From the NCBI GenBank assembly GCA_021904315.1, contig CM038912.1, positions 21,736,949-21,800,948 of the forward strand: a stretch of DNA of 64,000 nt, given 5' to 3'. The notes under the pieces were generated by a model that saw only the letters and a program-made list of their open reading frames with translations, did not search any database and had not been told where the DNA came from. Of the stretch, positions 35,301 to 48,569 are shown piece by piece; position 1 is the first letter of the stretch, and every line of letters starts with the position of its first letter. A program made the translations under genes and the position numbers. The stretch is from Sphagnum magellanicum (Eukaryota > Streptophyta > Sphagnopsida > Sphagnales > Sphagnaceae).

Positions 35301-38300
35301 AGGAGAGGTCCTGAACTTACCTGCGTAAACAGTTAAACACACCTTGGCTCTTATGGCCACCAGTGATTAGAGAATCAAGATGGATAATGCAGCACTCAGA
35401 ACTGCTCTGCAAGTCACCATCAGCCCCAGGAAAGCAAATAATTGCAAGGCTCCAATGCAACCTGCATTTCACTAAAACAGGTTGGACATGGTACATAATA
35501 ACCTTGCAATTACAAGGTGCTAGGAAAACAAGAAACCTCTTTAGATAGATCTTTATGAACTTGCATGCCAAGACTCACTTTGGACAACCCTCTTCAAAAC
35601 AAGCATAGCGAACGCAGTTGACATAAAACAGATATAGGAAAGCTTTATTAATCTTGCAAGAAAGAGTCAAAGTTTACGAGTTGTGGATTGGGACAAATAA
35701 GTAGTCCTTCTCGAAGATATTCATCCCTTTTGTCCACTTCCGTAATTTCAAGAAGTCCCCACCACCCTTCTTCTTCTGGTGAGTCCAAGATCATAAAATC
35801 CGCAGCTTTGATGTTAGCCACTAAATAATGATGTAAATTGCTTCAAAGTGACAACTAAACTTACAGTTCAGACATCCAGAGTATGATTTAAAAGGATTTC
35901 AAAAAGGTAAAAACCCTTAACTGAAACATACTGACTCAAAAAATGCTATCATTGAAAATTGAATTTTTAAAAATATACAATAACAATTGGACATTGTTCC
36001 ATCTTTGCACTCATGTGCTGAAGGCTCACATGTTATAGATACGTGTCTATGATTGAATGTTATTCAAAATGTCTCATGTATCTTGTCAAGGAATTAACAG
36101 AAAAGATCTAGGATACAACCAGTCCTGCAAAGAATGGAGCACTTCATGGAAAGCACAGAGGGGTTTACCTTGCCCCTTATGACTTCACTCAGCTTTTTGT
36201 AGAAAAAGCTGTTAAAGAAATGGAATCGTTTCTTGTCTTCTAGTGTCAGAGCTTCAGGCCTCTGTATGTACCTGATACACAGTTGAGGTCAAAAGGTCTG
36301 CAAAACCAATCACTATGGAGAATGCTGCATAATAATGGCATTGTATCATACAACCAGGCCACAACTGAATTGCCATCATACTTGATGTAGAAGTCAATCA
36401 CTGTATCATTCAAGAACTCCTCTGGGGCTAACCGGAGTAAATCAGAGTGCACAATCTCCACAGCCTCAGGATCGTCCCTGTTATTAAGAAGAAGACTGTG
36501 AGGAATTGTGACCGAGCAACCGTCTTAAATTCACCTATATAAAGGAGATAATGATCTGCTTCCCTAAAATGAGTGTTTGAATTGCATCAACTGTAGAAAA
36601 AGCTGCTACCCCAAACTATGCAACAACTTAGAAGAGCTAAGACAATAGGGTACCTAGATGGATATGCAACCTTGTGGCCCTCCATCCTGTAATTGCAATT
36701 GTAGAGCACCAGACAAATAAGAAGAGAATATGAAATTGAACAACAGCAATGAAGTAGGATCTGCCATCTAATTAACCGAGTGTCACCTTACAGGTACTGC
36801 CTCCATTTCAACTGGACAACAAAATAATCCATTCTTCCTACAAGGGATCTGAATCCCCTGAGTTCCCACACATTTCAGATGACCCTCATTATGCTGCATG
36901 GCTTTGACCAATAAATTCTCACAGGGTCTAGTGATGACCCTCGACCCACTTGAGAGGCAGCCATGAGTACTAACAGGCTATGAGTTTGATGCTGATATGG
37001 GAGAGCATGTACTACACCATATGTAAGACAGGCATGTGGCCATAAGTTGCAAGGAGAAGGAATATGTGAAACTGCAACACATGCAGATTGTCAGGGCATT
37101 TTGTGTGGAATTTAATGCCCTTGGAAGAGCTGGTTAATAATGCAGCAAAAATGGAAAAAAGAAAGAAAGAAATGTTAGAAGGATTTAAAACTTGACCTTT
37201 TGGCAATTGTGTTGCATGAATGCAGCAGTTTAGTCTGATCAGAACCTGAAAGGTTACATGTGGAGCCTGTACCCCCAATCTGAGTATCCTCTTCGTCATC
37301 AGAGGTTTCAAGCTCCAAAGCTGTGGCCTGTAGCCAGAAAAGATTGAGAAGATTTTACCTCACATGCAACGTCAAAGTGCAGACTGGGATACAGACTTAT
37401 TTGGGATCAAAACATCCAACAAATCCTTGACAGGAAAGGAACAAGATAAAGCATGGAATCTGGAATCAACAAACTGGAACTGTCCCTCAACTATGATATG
37501 GGCCGAACCGCTTAAATCAAATTAATGGCAGTAAAAGTTCAGACTCCTTACTTGGGTCCCTCCCACAACTGCTGCCTCAAATTTTCTTTTTGCTTTATTT
37601 TGGTCAAGTGATGCATTTGGTCTCTGCAAGGAAAATAGATCACACACAATCCTGAACATTCAACCTCCATGCTCTATGCACCCAAACTGACATGTAGATC
37701 ACATGACCATGTCAATGATAAGCAATTGTCTTATAGTAAGGCACAAGCATTTATGGCTGGGATTTAGGGGCAGGGAGAAAGAGGCAGACCTTAGCATCTC
37801 GGTGAATAGCTGGTACAGCAGACTTCAATCGCTCCAAAAAACTCCACTTCCTCCTAAAATCAGACACAATCATTTGTGGCAGCAACATCTCACAAGAATT
37901 TTAAAGGCAACATGGACTCTCACCTATCACCTTGGAACAAATTGAGGTGCCAACATCCTTCTTGGCACATGCTTATCAGCACATTTGAAGGGATTGCAAA
38001 GTACCAAGTCCTATGTCCCCCCGACTCCTCTTCATGACGTCAACTGCCACAGGGGTGGGCTTCAGGACCACTTGCCTTTGTTTTACCCAACATATGTACC
38101 TATGAAATTGTGGAGAAAACTCCACAACACTTTCAAGGTAAATATGACAATGAGTGCAGTCATAACCTTATGAGACTCACTCACAATGATTCAGATCATC
38201 ACCTTTACTAAACATAAATGACACATCAGAAAGACTTCACACCTGCAGGCAGAGCACAACAAGACACCACCACCTTCTCCTGAAACATGATGCAGGTTGG

Positions 38301-40364
38301 AAGAGATCTTCTGGCAATGTTTGCACATGATAGAAGAATCAAACTGTTGACAATCCAATCCCTCTCCCTGGAAGTACTCAGCTTGCTCCTTTGGCAAGCC
38401 ACAATGCCTGAATTTTCTTCTCTTTGAAGCTAGAACTGTCATGTCGAGATAGAGGGATGAAGGAGTACAGGCACTTTGCTCTGGCAGATCCCCTTCCATT
38501 AGATCAGTGATCTTCGAGTCCCTTCCAGAGATTCGTGTATTAACCTTGCTGACAGTTTTAGGACTTGCATTGCCATCTGTCTGGGCCATACAAGTTAAGA
38601 GTGTAAAAGAGTCTCTCAAAACCATTTGGCCCAGTTGTGGGACACCATACTAATAGCTAAACTTTCATAACAAAGTTCAGGTTGACCAAATTGATGAACT
38701 ACAAACCATGAAAGATCAGATTCCAAAGAAATATTCTGCTGATTTGGTACATTCCACACCTCTAGCTTCTCCATTTTTCTTAAGAGCACGTGACTCAATC
38801 CAGGCAAACGAAAAGCAAATCAAAGGCCAAACCCATTTAAGTGTGGAAGATCAACCTCTTACACATCTATTTTGATGATTTCAAACAGATCTCCCTCTGG
38901 CTTGTACTCTGTTTTTCTGAAAACATATATATGTAACTCAGCTGAATCAAACTAATGCTGAAGCGAAGGCCAAAACCTTTTAAAAAATCTTGTGACAAAG
39001 ATCGAGTGCGGTGGGCTTGCCATTCATCATCTGCATCAGTACCTGTCATCTAGCTCAGTCATTTAGGATAACTTCTCAAAACATTCATGCCTGAGGTCCC
39101 AAAACACAGACCTGGATAAATAGAATGCATTCAACTTGCTTCCTCTGCCCCTCTGTGCAGACATCTAACTGATTCTTGAATATCTATAGTGTGAGAATTC
39201 CAGCTTGACAAACCTAGTGAAAAATGGCCTATAAAAGAGCAACCCCATTGTCTTGGTGATCCCAAAAAATTGAATGTCTCTGATTTCTGCATTATTCTTA
39301 AAAAGATATGCAAATATGCACTTCACTCAGGCTATGAGACCAAAACCTTTTGATAGAAAGTCCTGTGACAGAGATCGAGTGCGCCACGCCTGCCGTCCAT
39401 CATGTGTATCACTACCTGCCATCCAGCTTGGCCACCTTCCCTTCTTAAACATGTATCTTCACAACCAGAACTTGGTACTAGGTGAAGCTAATGCTCTCTT
39501 GAAAGTTTCCTTCTCTGGCCCTCTATACAGGTGTCCACATTGACTGTTAAATGTTAATTGCACAAGCCCAATAACACCTTCTGGTATTTCAGTGAGATAT
39601 GTGCAATGACTTTGAGCATTTGAAAACTCATCAAATGTTCAACAAGCTGAAGCAAAAGTGGGCAATGAAAGCAAGGAAATGCATGATTGGTAGCTGACAA
39701 CAAGACTAGACATGGCATGAGCTCTACCTGCAACAAAATCAACATCTGGTGCAAGTTCAAGTTCACTACGAGGAGTTGCCTGCAAAAGGAATACACCAAA
39801 CTAAGTATTAGTTGCAGTGCAGCCAGAACTGTGAATCCAACCACATGTTCCTTGAAAGGGTTATGCTACAATTTCTATTGTATTCCTGCTCTAGCCATTC
39901 ACCATCGTCTGCAATGTCGTTCAAAACATCACTCAGGGAACCATCCTTCTGCCAATCCACAAACTCTTCCCCCTCAGCTCCAATGTTGTTATACTCTTTA
40001 TGCCCAGGAAAGTCACTTGATCACCATGCAATCCCTACACAAAGAACTGATACTAAAAGAGTATATGATAGCTTGCAAGGCATACTTGTCTACTTTGACT
40101 GCTTCTCCTGGATCGTTTCTTGCTCTGGAGACTGGCAAAATGCTGACAACCTCTGCCTCTATCTTGTTGCACAATCAATTGACGTTGCTGCTTTTGTTTA
40201 CTGTTTCTTGATTGGGTTTGTCGTCGCTTTCGCTTGATGCATGGGGTCTCGTCACCGGAGTAGTTGCTCAGTTCTTCAGTCTGAGTTTCTTTGTCAGTTT
40301 CTGACTCAAGAAAATGTTGCCGAGCTGTGTCCATATTGTCCACTGTAGTCTTCTGCTTCTCCAT
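32358..40364 (-). CDS. ULP2-type SUMO protease with C-terminal 55-residue repeat array
   Basis: Twelve consecutive exons are phase-consistent: 38977-39042, 38243-38576, 37790-37853, 37552-37623, 37197-37327, 36654-36686, 36382-36477, 36169-36271, 35678-35775, 35321-35461, 35036-35147, 34626-34742, then the last exon 32358-34457. Likely earlier exons are 39728-39779 and 39347-39415; blocks at 39900-39990 and 40053-40364 (basic, NLS-like) are tentative. The C48 peptidase domain is complete: APEEFLNDTVIDFYIKYIQR, RKWTKGMNIFEKDYLFVP, catalytic His in LHWSLAII (35455-35457), Asp in IIHLDSL (35374-35376), Gln in VPLQDNES and Cys in SDCGLFLLHYIELF (34713-34715). ULP2/SENP6-type enzymes remove SUMO, mainly chains, from nuclear proteins. 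The last exon alone encodes 699 residues: the end of the protease domain, then a repeat array unlike other family members I know. The true start codon is unsettled. Confidence 0.9.
32440..34345 (-). repeat. In-frame 165-bp tandem repeat array in the last protease exon
   Basis: About nine units spaced exactly 165 bp apart (the same CTTCC landmark falls at 32921, 33086, 33251, 33416, 33581, 33746, 33911, 34076 and 34241), each 55 codons on the minus strand. Toward the C-terminus about four shorter, more diverged units of roughly 43-47 codons follow. Each unit reads approximately ETVGEDESLFQKQEASPS, then DRESMAPETTQEDQRTTAMG, then LHPPLADRVHESPVV. The segment is very acidic, Gln/Ser/Thr-rich and likely disordered. 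LFQKQEA is the most constant part. Confidence 0.92.
38977..39042 (-). repeat. Duplicated symmetric exon, copy B
   Basis: It encodes TDADDEWQAHRTRSLSQDFLK between phase-1 introns. It is nearly the same as copy A at 39347-39415, about 370 bp away. Both start with GT completing a Gly codon and end with a single G, so adding or losing one copy keeps the frame. Confidence 0.75.
39347..39415 (-). repeat. Duplicated symmetric exon, copy A
   Basis: It encodes SDTHDGRQAWRTRSLSQDFLSK between phase-1 introns and shares the RTRSLSQDFL core and flanking splice sites with copy B at 38977-39042. Confidence 0.75.
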
Positions 40365-40916
40365 CTTTTTAGAACAACCTTGGCAAGCGATAAACCGCCC
40401 AAGGCAATCAACCGAGGCACCACTTCACCATCATCTGCAGAAATTGAAACCCTAGACAAGAAATTGCCACCTCTGAAAGTGTCAAAGATTGCTCACAATA
40501 TTGGAAGCAACGTTGCTCACTCATCAATACTTCTGGCATACCCTTGAACTGAGAAGCTAATTGGTGAAACAACACATGGATAAGGTCTTGCGATCTTGAT
40601 GTCGAGCAAAAAAAAAAGGAAAAGCTCTCTTAACGGCAGGAAATGAAAAACAGTATCTACGTGATCCCTAATGCCCCGTCCCACGCCCAGAAAATTTTCT
40701 CAGACAAAAAATCACTCAAGCTGCCGATCACCAATCCAAAACCCTAGCAACAAAGAGCTGCGAGAAAGATAGCCAGTGACATACATACACAGATGGATCT
40801 TCTGTATGAAACACCACCAGACAGAGAGCCATCTGCCCCCGCTCGACAATACCCTAGGGGAAGGGGGGCAAAAAAAACGGAAAACTTCGATTATGAGTTC
40901 AGAAGTGCAACAGACC

Positions 40917-41107
40917 TGACGCTTGCAACTCCTCCCGCTTCGTAACGCATACGTGATAAGGCCCGTCTCTTCTTCTTCTTCTTCTTCTTCTTCTTGTAAT
41001 CCTCCACAAAATGGCTCCAAATTTCTCATAAAACCGATGTTGTTATACATAATGTCTGAAGCATCCTTTTCTCGTTCTGCTTCTTGTCCTCCACCTCCCT
41101 TCTCCAC
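40917..41107 (-). CDS. Possible first coding exon of the SUMO protease
   Basis: The minus strand reads from an ATG at 41107 through an acidic stretch with a run of nine Glu (from a GAA/TTC trinucleotide repeat at 40970-40997) to RSGRSCKRQ, followed by a GT donor at 40915-40916. Its position upstream of the protease and its GC-richer flank fit a 5' exon. No domain is visible and the link to the next exon was not resolved, so it could also be untranslated leader. Confidence 0.35.
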
Positions 41108-42435
41108 GTTCCCCTCCTTCTCCTCCTGCTACCTCGTGTATTCCTTGAAAACCTTAAACCAACAGAGCCGTTCTGTTCTCGCACCGATCCTTCCCGGCAT
41201 CAGAAAAAAACAAACAAATGCACACAAGAAACCCATAAAAACGCGGTTAATGATTCACGAAGTTCGCATTTAAGCGACAAGAGATTTGCAGTCTGCCATT
41301 TCTAACGCCATCGCTACTACCTCGCGATCTGTTCTGTTTCCCGAAGAAAACAGAACCAGACGAGGTTCGTGTGCGACCCTTATGCGCGGGTAGGTAGGTA
41401 AACTAGGTGTGGAGTTTTGCCAGTACTTAAATTAAATAAAAACAATTCTTGTGACCTAAAAACAAAACAAGACTAGCGTCTGGCACCAGCCTGCGCCAAT
41501 GCTTTTTTTTTTTGGCGAAATTTCGCCAAACTTCGACCTGAAAAATATGATTTAAACCTATACAAAGGTTTTTTTCATGGAAAAAATGACCCGAATTCGC
41601 CAGATTTAGAAGGAAAAACAATCCAAATCGCCAGATTTTAATGATAAGCTCCAGTGGGTAGCAAAGAATATAGAAGGATTCTGAGTTTTTTTTATTTTCA
41701 TATTTAGTATATGAAATTTTTTAAATCATACAAATTTTTATATGCAAATAAATGGGGGCGGGAGAGCGCATGCCAAGGGCTCAAAGGATTGTAAAAATCG
41801 CTATATTTAGACATTTGTTCCTAACATGTCACCAGAACACAAGAGGTTTCCTAACATTTTTTTAATTTACATATCTGACCTGTAGCCAAATTTGGTTAAG
41901 TCCTCTTGTGGATGGTCCCCAGCCCACGTATCTCACAAAATTGAATACCTTACCCTAAGGTCAGTTTCATCATTAAATAATCCTCAAAATAGTGAAATGA
42001 AAATCTGTGAAAATATGAAGTTCACATGTTGAAAATCATTATGATTATCAAAGGCTACATTCTGAATAATTTCACTACTCATATGACAATATTATAGCAG
42101 ATGATGGGGCCAAAAAAAAATTAAGTATATTTATTATTTGTTTTGTCAATGTGGAAATTGACCTTAGGCTACAATAAAAAAAAACAACAAGGGGTTCACA
42201 AATTTTTAAAAGGAAAAAATATGGATTATCATACCGTGAAACAATTAATTTTTGGCTATCTAGGTCATTCAACACCCCATTTTTAGTCTTTCTATATTCC
42301 AGCTCTATAAAATTACCTTCACACTTGGTGTTAAGAGAAACCCTACAATTATTAAAAAACACAACCTAGATTAAGAAAATGTACAAAGGAGCAGGAAAAA
42401 AGAAAAGGGCAAAATTATAGGACGTCAAGTTGGCC
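41108..42435. other. Region upstream of the protease, no gene seen
   Basis: GC-richer DNA up to about 41400 is probably the promoter flank of the protease gene; a GGTAGGTAGGTAAAC tract sits at 41390. Beyond that the sequence is AT-rich and carries no recognisable feature. Confidence 0.4.
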
Positions 42436-42439
42436 CAAA

Positions 42440-45400
42440 GTAGATGTCAAAATCTTTCCATGTCTAGAATCAATCACTTGTAATAGGTCAGCCATATTTC
42501 TTCATGTCAAAAATCAATGGCCTACAATAGTTCGACCATGGTGACAAAAGGAGTGTCTTGAAAGGATAGAAGTTGGAAAATAGCTAAACTTATGGCGCTC
42601 ACTCAACTTAAGATGGAAAATGCTTGCATCTTTATAATGTGATTGAAATTTTTTGACAAAAAAAAATGACCAAAATAGAAAGATGAGGGCCCTCTGGACC
42701 TTTCAAGCTCCAAATGGCATTAACATAATCATGTAAAAGCACATTGGTGTGTTTGTGTAAACAATTAAATACCTCAATTGTTAAAGGGAGGAATTAATCA
42801 TTGGGGTGTTGGTTGCAATAACTCATTTCCTTGGCTTGAGTTACATCAGAGGCAACAAATCTTTGAATTACGCAACATCAAGGAAATAAATGCACTCGTG
42901 TCGAATCAACAATGATAATGTCAACTAAGGTGCGAATGCCATCTTTGGTGAGCACAATGCTAACTTATTGATGAAAGGAGTTGAATGTGGTGGAAGGAAA
43001 CACATGTAATTATTCTTGTCCCACATGAAAGTCATCTCACACAATGGTCGCAAAGGTGTCATGAACTACATCATGGGTTCCAATGCGTTCATTAACATGA
43101 GTGCAATGTAAGAGGTGGATACCCATAAGGTCAATGGGATATGTGCACATGCATCGGGGGATACCTGCAATTGAAGGATGGGGTAGTTCAAGTTGTGTAC
43201 GAAATGTTATGGAAAAAACAAAAGGAAATTATCGAAATGTTGGGAAAACCAATGAAGTTGTAAGCCAAACGTCAACACTTGGGCTAGAACATGATAAAAT
43301 TTAGGCATGATGGGCCTTAAATATCCTATTAAAGAGTATGTTGGAAAGGGTATAATGGTGTAAATGTTCCAAGTTGGAATTTTGAAGTTGAATCATTTGT
43401 TGTCTAATGTGTTCAAATGGAAGAAGACACACGAATTAAGGGTGATAAAAGGCCACATGTTGCCTTGAGCTATTGTTAGAAAAGAAATGTGTCATTGTCA
43501 ACTCATGTTAAGGCTTCAAGAATGAAAAGAAGTTGATCAACCATAAACCTAGTAGTTATGATTAAAACAAGGGCCCAACTCCTTAAATAGGCTATTGGGC
43601 CGATGTTGGTTATTGTTATGAGCCTAATGTCATCAAAAATTATTGGGCAAGGAACTTGTTTATGAACTGGGGGTCCTTTTGGGCTATCAAATTATCTGGG
43701 ACCCAAAAGGCGTCTAAACATTTGAAGGAGAAAATAATCAAATGAAATAAAGGACTCTGTGAAGGTGGAAACTAAAGGTGGGTATCATAAAAGATATGAT
43801 GGGCATTGCACAAAATAACAAGTTAGAATTCCAAAGGCTACTTGAACATCACCCATTCTAAAAAAAGGGCCCACACATCAAACATCCTTTATCAAACATC
43901 TTTAATGAAAGATGATATGAAAATTAAGGTGCCCAACAAAACCCCCAAGATTTTTATTCCTTCTTATGGGGTGGTAAACTAGGATAGGGTGGTAAAATGG
44001 GATGGGTGTTGAAGTCCAATGGCAAGCTAGAAGGTGACCATGTTATGCATTTTTGAGGTTGGATAAAAAAACCTATTGCATGGAATTTAATTTGGAACAT
44101 GTGCATATGTATATGATACAATTAAAGGGGGACTTATGGTGTGAATGTCATCTACAATGGATGGAAATAAACAAGAAAGGGAGTGATTAAATGTAAAACA
44201 TAAAGCCCTAAAATGGGCTAAATCGAATAATGCCCCCCGAAAGATCACCTTTATGAAGTCCCATGGCAAATGGGATGATTATGACATCAGCTTCATGATT
44301 ATAATGACTGTAAAATAGGGGAGACTTAAATGTATATAATGCACGAACAAAAGGGATGAATTGTATGATATCCCCACCTGCTGCATGAAGTTCTTGAAAT
44401 ATGACCCCTCTTAACACTTAATTAAAAGTATTTGCCACATCCAGCTAAAAACAACCCAGTCGAGGTGAAGGTCCAAGGTGCATATAATGCTATGGATTAT
44501 TGCTTCACAATTGCCCTTGGTTCTAATTCCAAATTCATGTGGGGAAAAATGTGTTCCAAAAACATCATAAAATTAAAGGCACAAAGCATGACTTGTGAGT
44601 CAATATAATGTTTCCCCCACTATAATGGAACAAATTCCACCTGAAGGCTTGTTCATGGTAAAGACGTACGCCACTTTAAGGACACATGCAATTCAAGGTG
44701 GAATGTGATTATATGTTATATGAAAACAAAGTAAAACAATTTTAAAAATCCAATTATTGAATCTCAAGGGTGAAAATAATCCCAAAGGAGTTCAAAAACC
44801 ATCCCAAAATGACCACTTATTGATAAATGCAACATGCATTAGAATGTCAACTTGAAAAAATTAAAAGAAAGTTCAAGGTATTCGTCTAGTTTGTAATATT
44901 CAAGGAAAAGTGGAAAATAACCATTTGATTTAGGGTGTAATGTGGTGAAAGCTGAAGTGGTGTCAAAAGACGTGGGTGCAAGAGAAAATGGTGCCAAAAC
45001 ATGAGTTACTTGAGAATATTCCCTTGCATGCTTAATAACTAAACTGCAAAACAAATGTTTGTGAACTAGAAGATATTGTTGGGGAAAAAGGATTGAATTT
45101 GAATTAGCTACCAAAGCTTGGGCTCATAAAAACAAACTCCTCCTGTAAGTTTTCCCAATTGTTTGCTAAAATTCCTTTGGGTTGAATCTGCATTTCCCTA
45201 TGCCATGTCACCCCACCACAAAAAGGCAAAACAATAAACCATCAGGGTAATAAGAAGAGTAAATGCCAAGGTATCACATTATATGGGTCGTTCGTTAATT
45301 TATCCAATGGAAAACAAAATGTTATTTATACATCATGTCATAAAGCAATGGGGATGTGGTTATAAAATCGAAAACATCAAAGGCCTAAATGAAAAAACCC

Positions 45401-46100
45401 AAAGACATCCAATGATGAAACCCATGTCCAAGCTGATGTAGGTGGGGTGGGAGCAAGGGAGGGTATTGAATCGAAATGATCACAAGGGTTTAAATTAGAT
45501 GAATTGGATGTTTGATAAGAACATTAATGACAAATTAATCTTTGATTGATAAATTAGTGCCCACAAGTGGGGCAAAAGACTTCAAGTGGAGGTCGAAAAT
45601 GTGTTGAAAAAATGGGGTAGGTTGGGGGGTTTAATCATGGCCAATTATAAGGACCAATAAAATGGGAGGGGGAAAATGTCCTATATGTGCATGATCGAAA
45701 AGATTTGGGAGAGTGTAAAATTGGGGCCCCACATTCACACAAAGGGTTAAGGGCTGGTAGGGGGAACTAATAGGTGGTATGTGATTTATTAAAATGGGAG
45801 GGGTAACTAATGGGTGGTTCGTGGTTTGCATGGAAGATGAGGTGGAAAATAGGTTTATGGTGGCGCATGATAAAGCAAATGGGCAATGGGAATTATGAGG
45901 TTCGATGAGACGTGATGAGTTGCGAAACATGGGACATTTAGTGCCCATGAGGTAGAAGGTCTACTATGAACACATGGCCCATTTTCTAAAAAATGCTTAC
46001 CATTACAATGCAATCTTAAATTTACAAAGCAAATCACACAATAATAAACGAAATAAGAAACTTTTTAAAAAGTCCTTTGCTAGGGCATTTTGCCAAAGCC
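42440..46100 (-). mobile_element. Decayed LINE-type (non-LTR) retrotransposon, reverse transcriptase part
   Basis: The minus strand encodes a degraded reverse transcriptase. A box resembling the Gly-x-x-Gln-Gly-Asp-Pro-Leu motif (GLHKGDLSGG, about 44260-44232) is followed after a frame change near 44235 by ALFDLAHFRAL and the active-site box FPSIVDDIHTIS (about 44167-44130, Asp-Asp kept). Further down are NSFHQ, VSIVLTKDGIRTLVDIIIVD (about 42960-42900) and the C-terminal Cys/His cluster MGIHLLHCTHVNERIGTHDV (about 43125-43065) typical of non-LTR elements. Later blocks include ANAIWSLKGPEGPHLS (about 42720-42675). Stops and frameshifts are frequent, so it is old. The 5' part and ends were not located. 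Confidence 0.7.
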
Positions 46101-48560
46101 AAACCCTAACTTCACTATAGGCTTGGATGCCATGATCAGTACTTTATTAGATTCAACATGACCTAAACATTATAATACCAGAACATTACATGTTTCATTC
46201 CTTGTTTTTAGTTTTGCAAGATCTAAAACAAAAAGCACCACACAAAAGTTTCTTAATTTTGTGGTGTAAAGTTAGTTATGTTTTCACCCGCTTGGAAGGC
46301 ACATTACAACATTTATGGATGGTTGGTCGAGCTTGGATCTTCCTCCTCTTCCTCCTTTGCTGTAGCAGCAATCTGCAGTTGTGCCACATCAATCTCATGA
46401 AACATTATGGTTAGGTCTTGTGGATGATTAAAACTTAAATCTAATTGAAATTTTATGGTTGAAAAGTTCAGGATATGACTATTATAATGGGGATAACCCA
46501 ACCAATCATCGTTGACCTTTGATGGGACGGATGATGATGGATGACAGGATGGATGGATAGAAAGGACGACCACCGCAAGTGGACAAAACCAAGGATATTA
46601 TATAAGTAGATGTAAGTCAATAGGTAGGAAAGTAAAAAGGTAGGTCAGTTAAACCAAGGTGAACCAACACCAATAGTTGTACTTCCAATAATTTTTTTGG
46701 AGTGGATGACTAGCAATATATCATCCACCTTCCCTTTCACATAAGTTTTTTTGTCTTAGGTTCTTAAATGTGTTGTGTTCTTATTCACCTACACATAGGT
46801 AGTGTGAGCTATGACTTTATTCCCTAAGTATAGATTATTTAAAATGAACTAGACCTGTGTTGTCCATGGATTCATTAAATCATGAAGGCCTATGAAAAAA
46901 ATGTTTTATGATTATGTGCATTGTGCATGATCCAAAAGACTTATAATAAATCAATGATGCCTTTACTTAAGTGTATCCACATGTGCAATTCCAAACTTAG
47001 CCTCATCAAAAGTTTTTCCGTTTTATATCTTTCAAAGTTATTCATCATGGCACACTATTTTTTTTCCCTTTTTGAGGAAAATTGGGAAAACTTCCCCAAA
47101 AAGTTATGTGTACATTTCTTTTGTCTATTTTAAAACTTTAAACATCCCTAACTTTTGGGTTATTTATATGCTTCTTGTTTAGGTCTTTTGGTGTGTTTTA
47201 TTAATAGACATGAATACATTTATTGACAAAATTATTTCATATGAACACTAATGCACCCATTGAGATATTTTCAAATTACATTTATTTAGCAAACAAATTG
47301 TTGACATGTGTAAGTTGCAACTAAATTATAAAAAGTACCCTAACCACACAAAAACTTTTGGTTGAAGATAAGGTTAAGTTGATGCATGGTTGGGTGGACC
47401 AATTTTGGTGTCACGTTAACCAATTTTGCTTTGTGGTTGCCATTGCAATGCCCATGTCACTTTGTAGGTTTTCAAATTTATTTAAATGGACTTGGTTTTA
47501 AAATTTTAACTTGAATATTTACATGATGCACAAAATCATTTTACAATTTTTTAAAAATCATAAAAGCTATGGACTTCTGAACTCAAAATTCATGGATTGC
47601 ACCTTTGATTTCCATTTTCATGTGGAATATACTACGGTCCATTGACTAATGGGGTGTGTGTAAGGGACACAAAATTAATAAGATATCATATCAAAGAAGC
47701 ATAAAAAAAAAGAAGTAATGAATTGAATTTTAAAACTATACTTATGAACTTTTGAATGGGCTAATCAAGAGCATTTTTTCATAAGTTCATATCATATTGA
47801 AGGAAGAAATATTTTATGTTTTTTCTACTTAAATGCTTAAAGAAATAGAAACTCTAAATGTGTCATTAATGACATGGAAAAATAATGGAGGAAATCGATG
47901 TAATATAATGCAAACTAGTTGTAATTTCCAAATTTTTACCATTTTTTTAATAAATACGGACTTTGGTTTTGTGCCAAATTGGTCCACCTTGTAACCATGC
48001 ATCAACCGGATCATCTTTTATGGGATATATAGTTGTAAACGACCTTCATTTTAATAGGACATGTTCAACTTTTGTGTGAGAGATACATATGTCATCAATT
48101 CCACAAGGCATTTTTTTAATGTTTCTTTTTTCCTTTAGACAACACATTAAATGCAACAAGATTCCAAAACAAATTAAGGTTAGGGTTGGAAAAAAAATGT
48201 TGCCTAAATCAAGTTGTTTAAAGTAGGTCAAAGTTTGCGTCAAATATATCAAAGAGTCCATTGAATTACCAAAACCAAGTGAAACTACCTAATTTAGTCA
48301 TGGGTTGTGTTATGTATGATCAAAAGTCTAGTAACCTAACAAAACTTGGGTAGTGCTTGCATTAAGTATAATAACTATGTATAATGTGTTGTTCATAATT
48401 CATTAATGCATTGTGTCAAGTTTAACCTTAATTATAAACAACATCATTTTAAAGGGTTTCACATCATATGTAAAATTGAAGTTCATAATAATAATTGGTT
48501 TTAAGGGGTTAACAATTGTATTGGGTTAAAGGTGGACAAGGAATTATGGTGAGGAAAAAG
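46101..48560. other. AT-rich stretch with no recognised gene
   Basis: Short unrelated frames only. GGTAGGAAAGTAAAAAGGTAGG tracts lie at about 46620-46645. I see nothing that supports a gene. Confidence 0.45.
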
Positions 48561-48569
48561 GCCCTCATG

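Noticed and set aside
40923-41273. A plus-strand Ser-rich frame
   Set aside because: The serine run comes from the TTC/GAA repeat, and no splice or domain evidence supports this strand.
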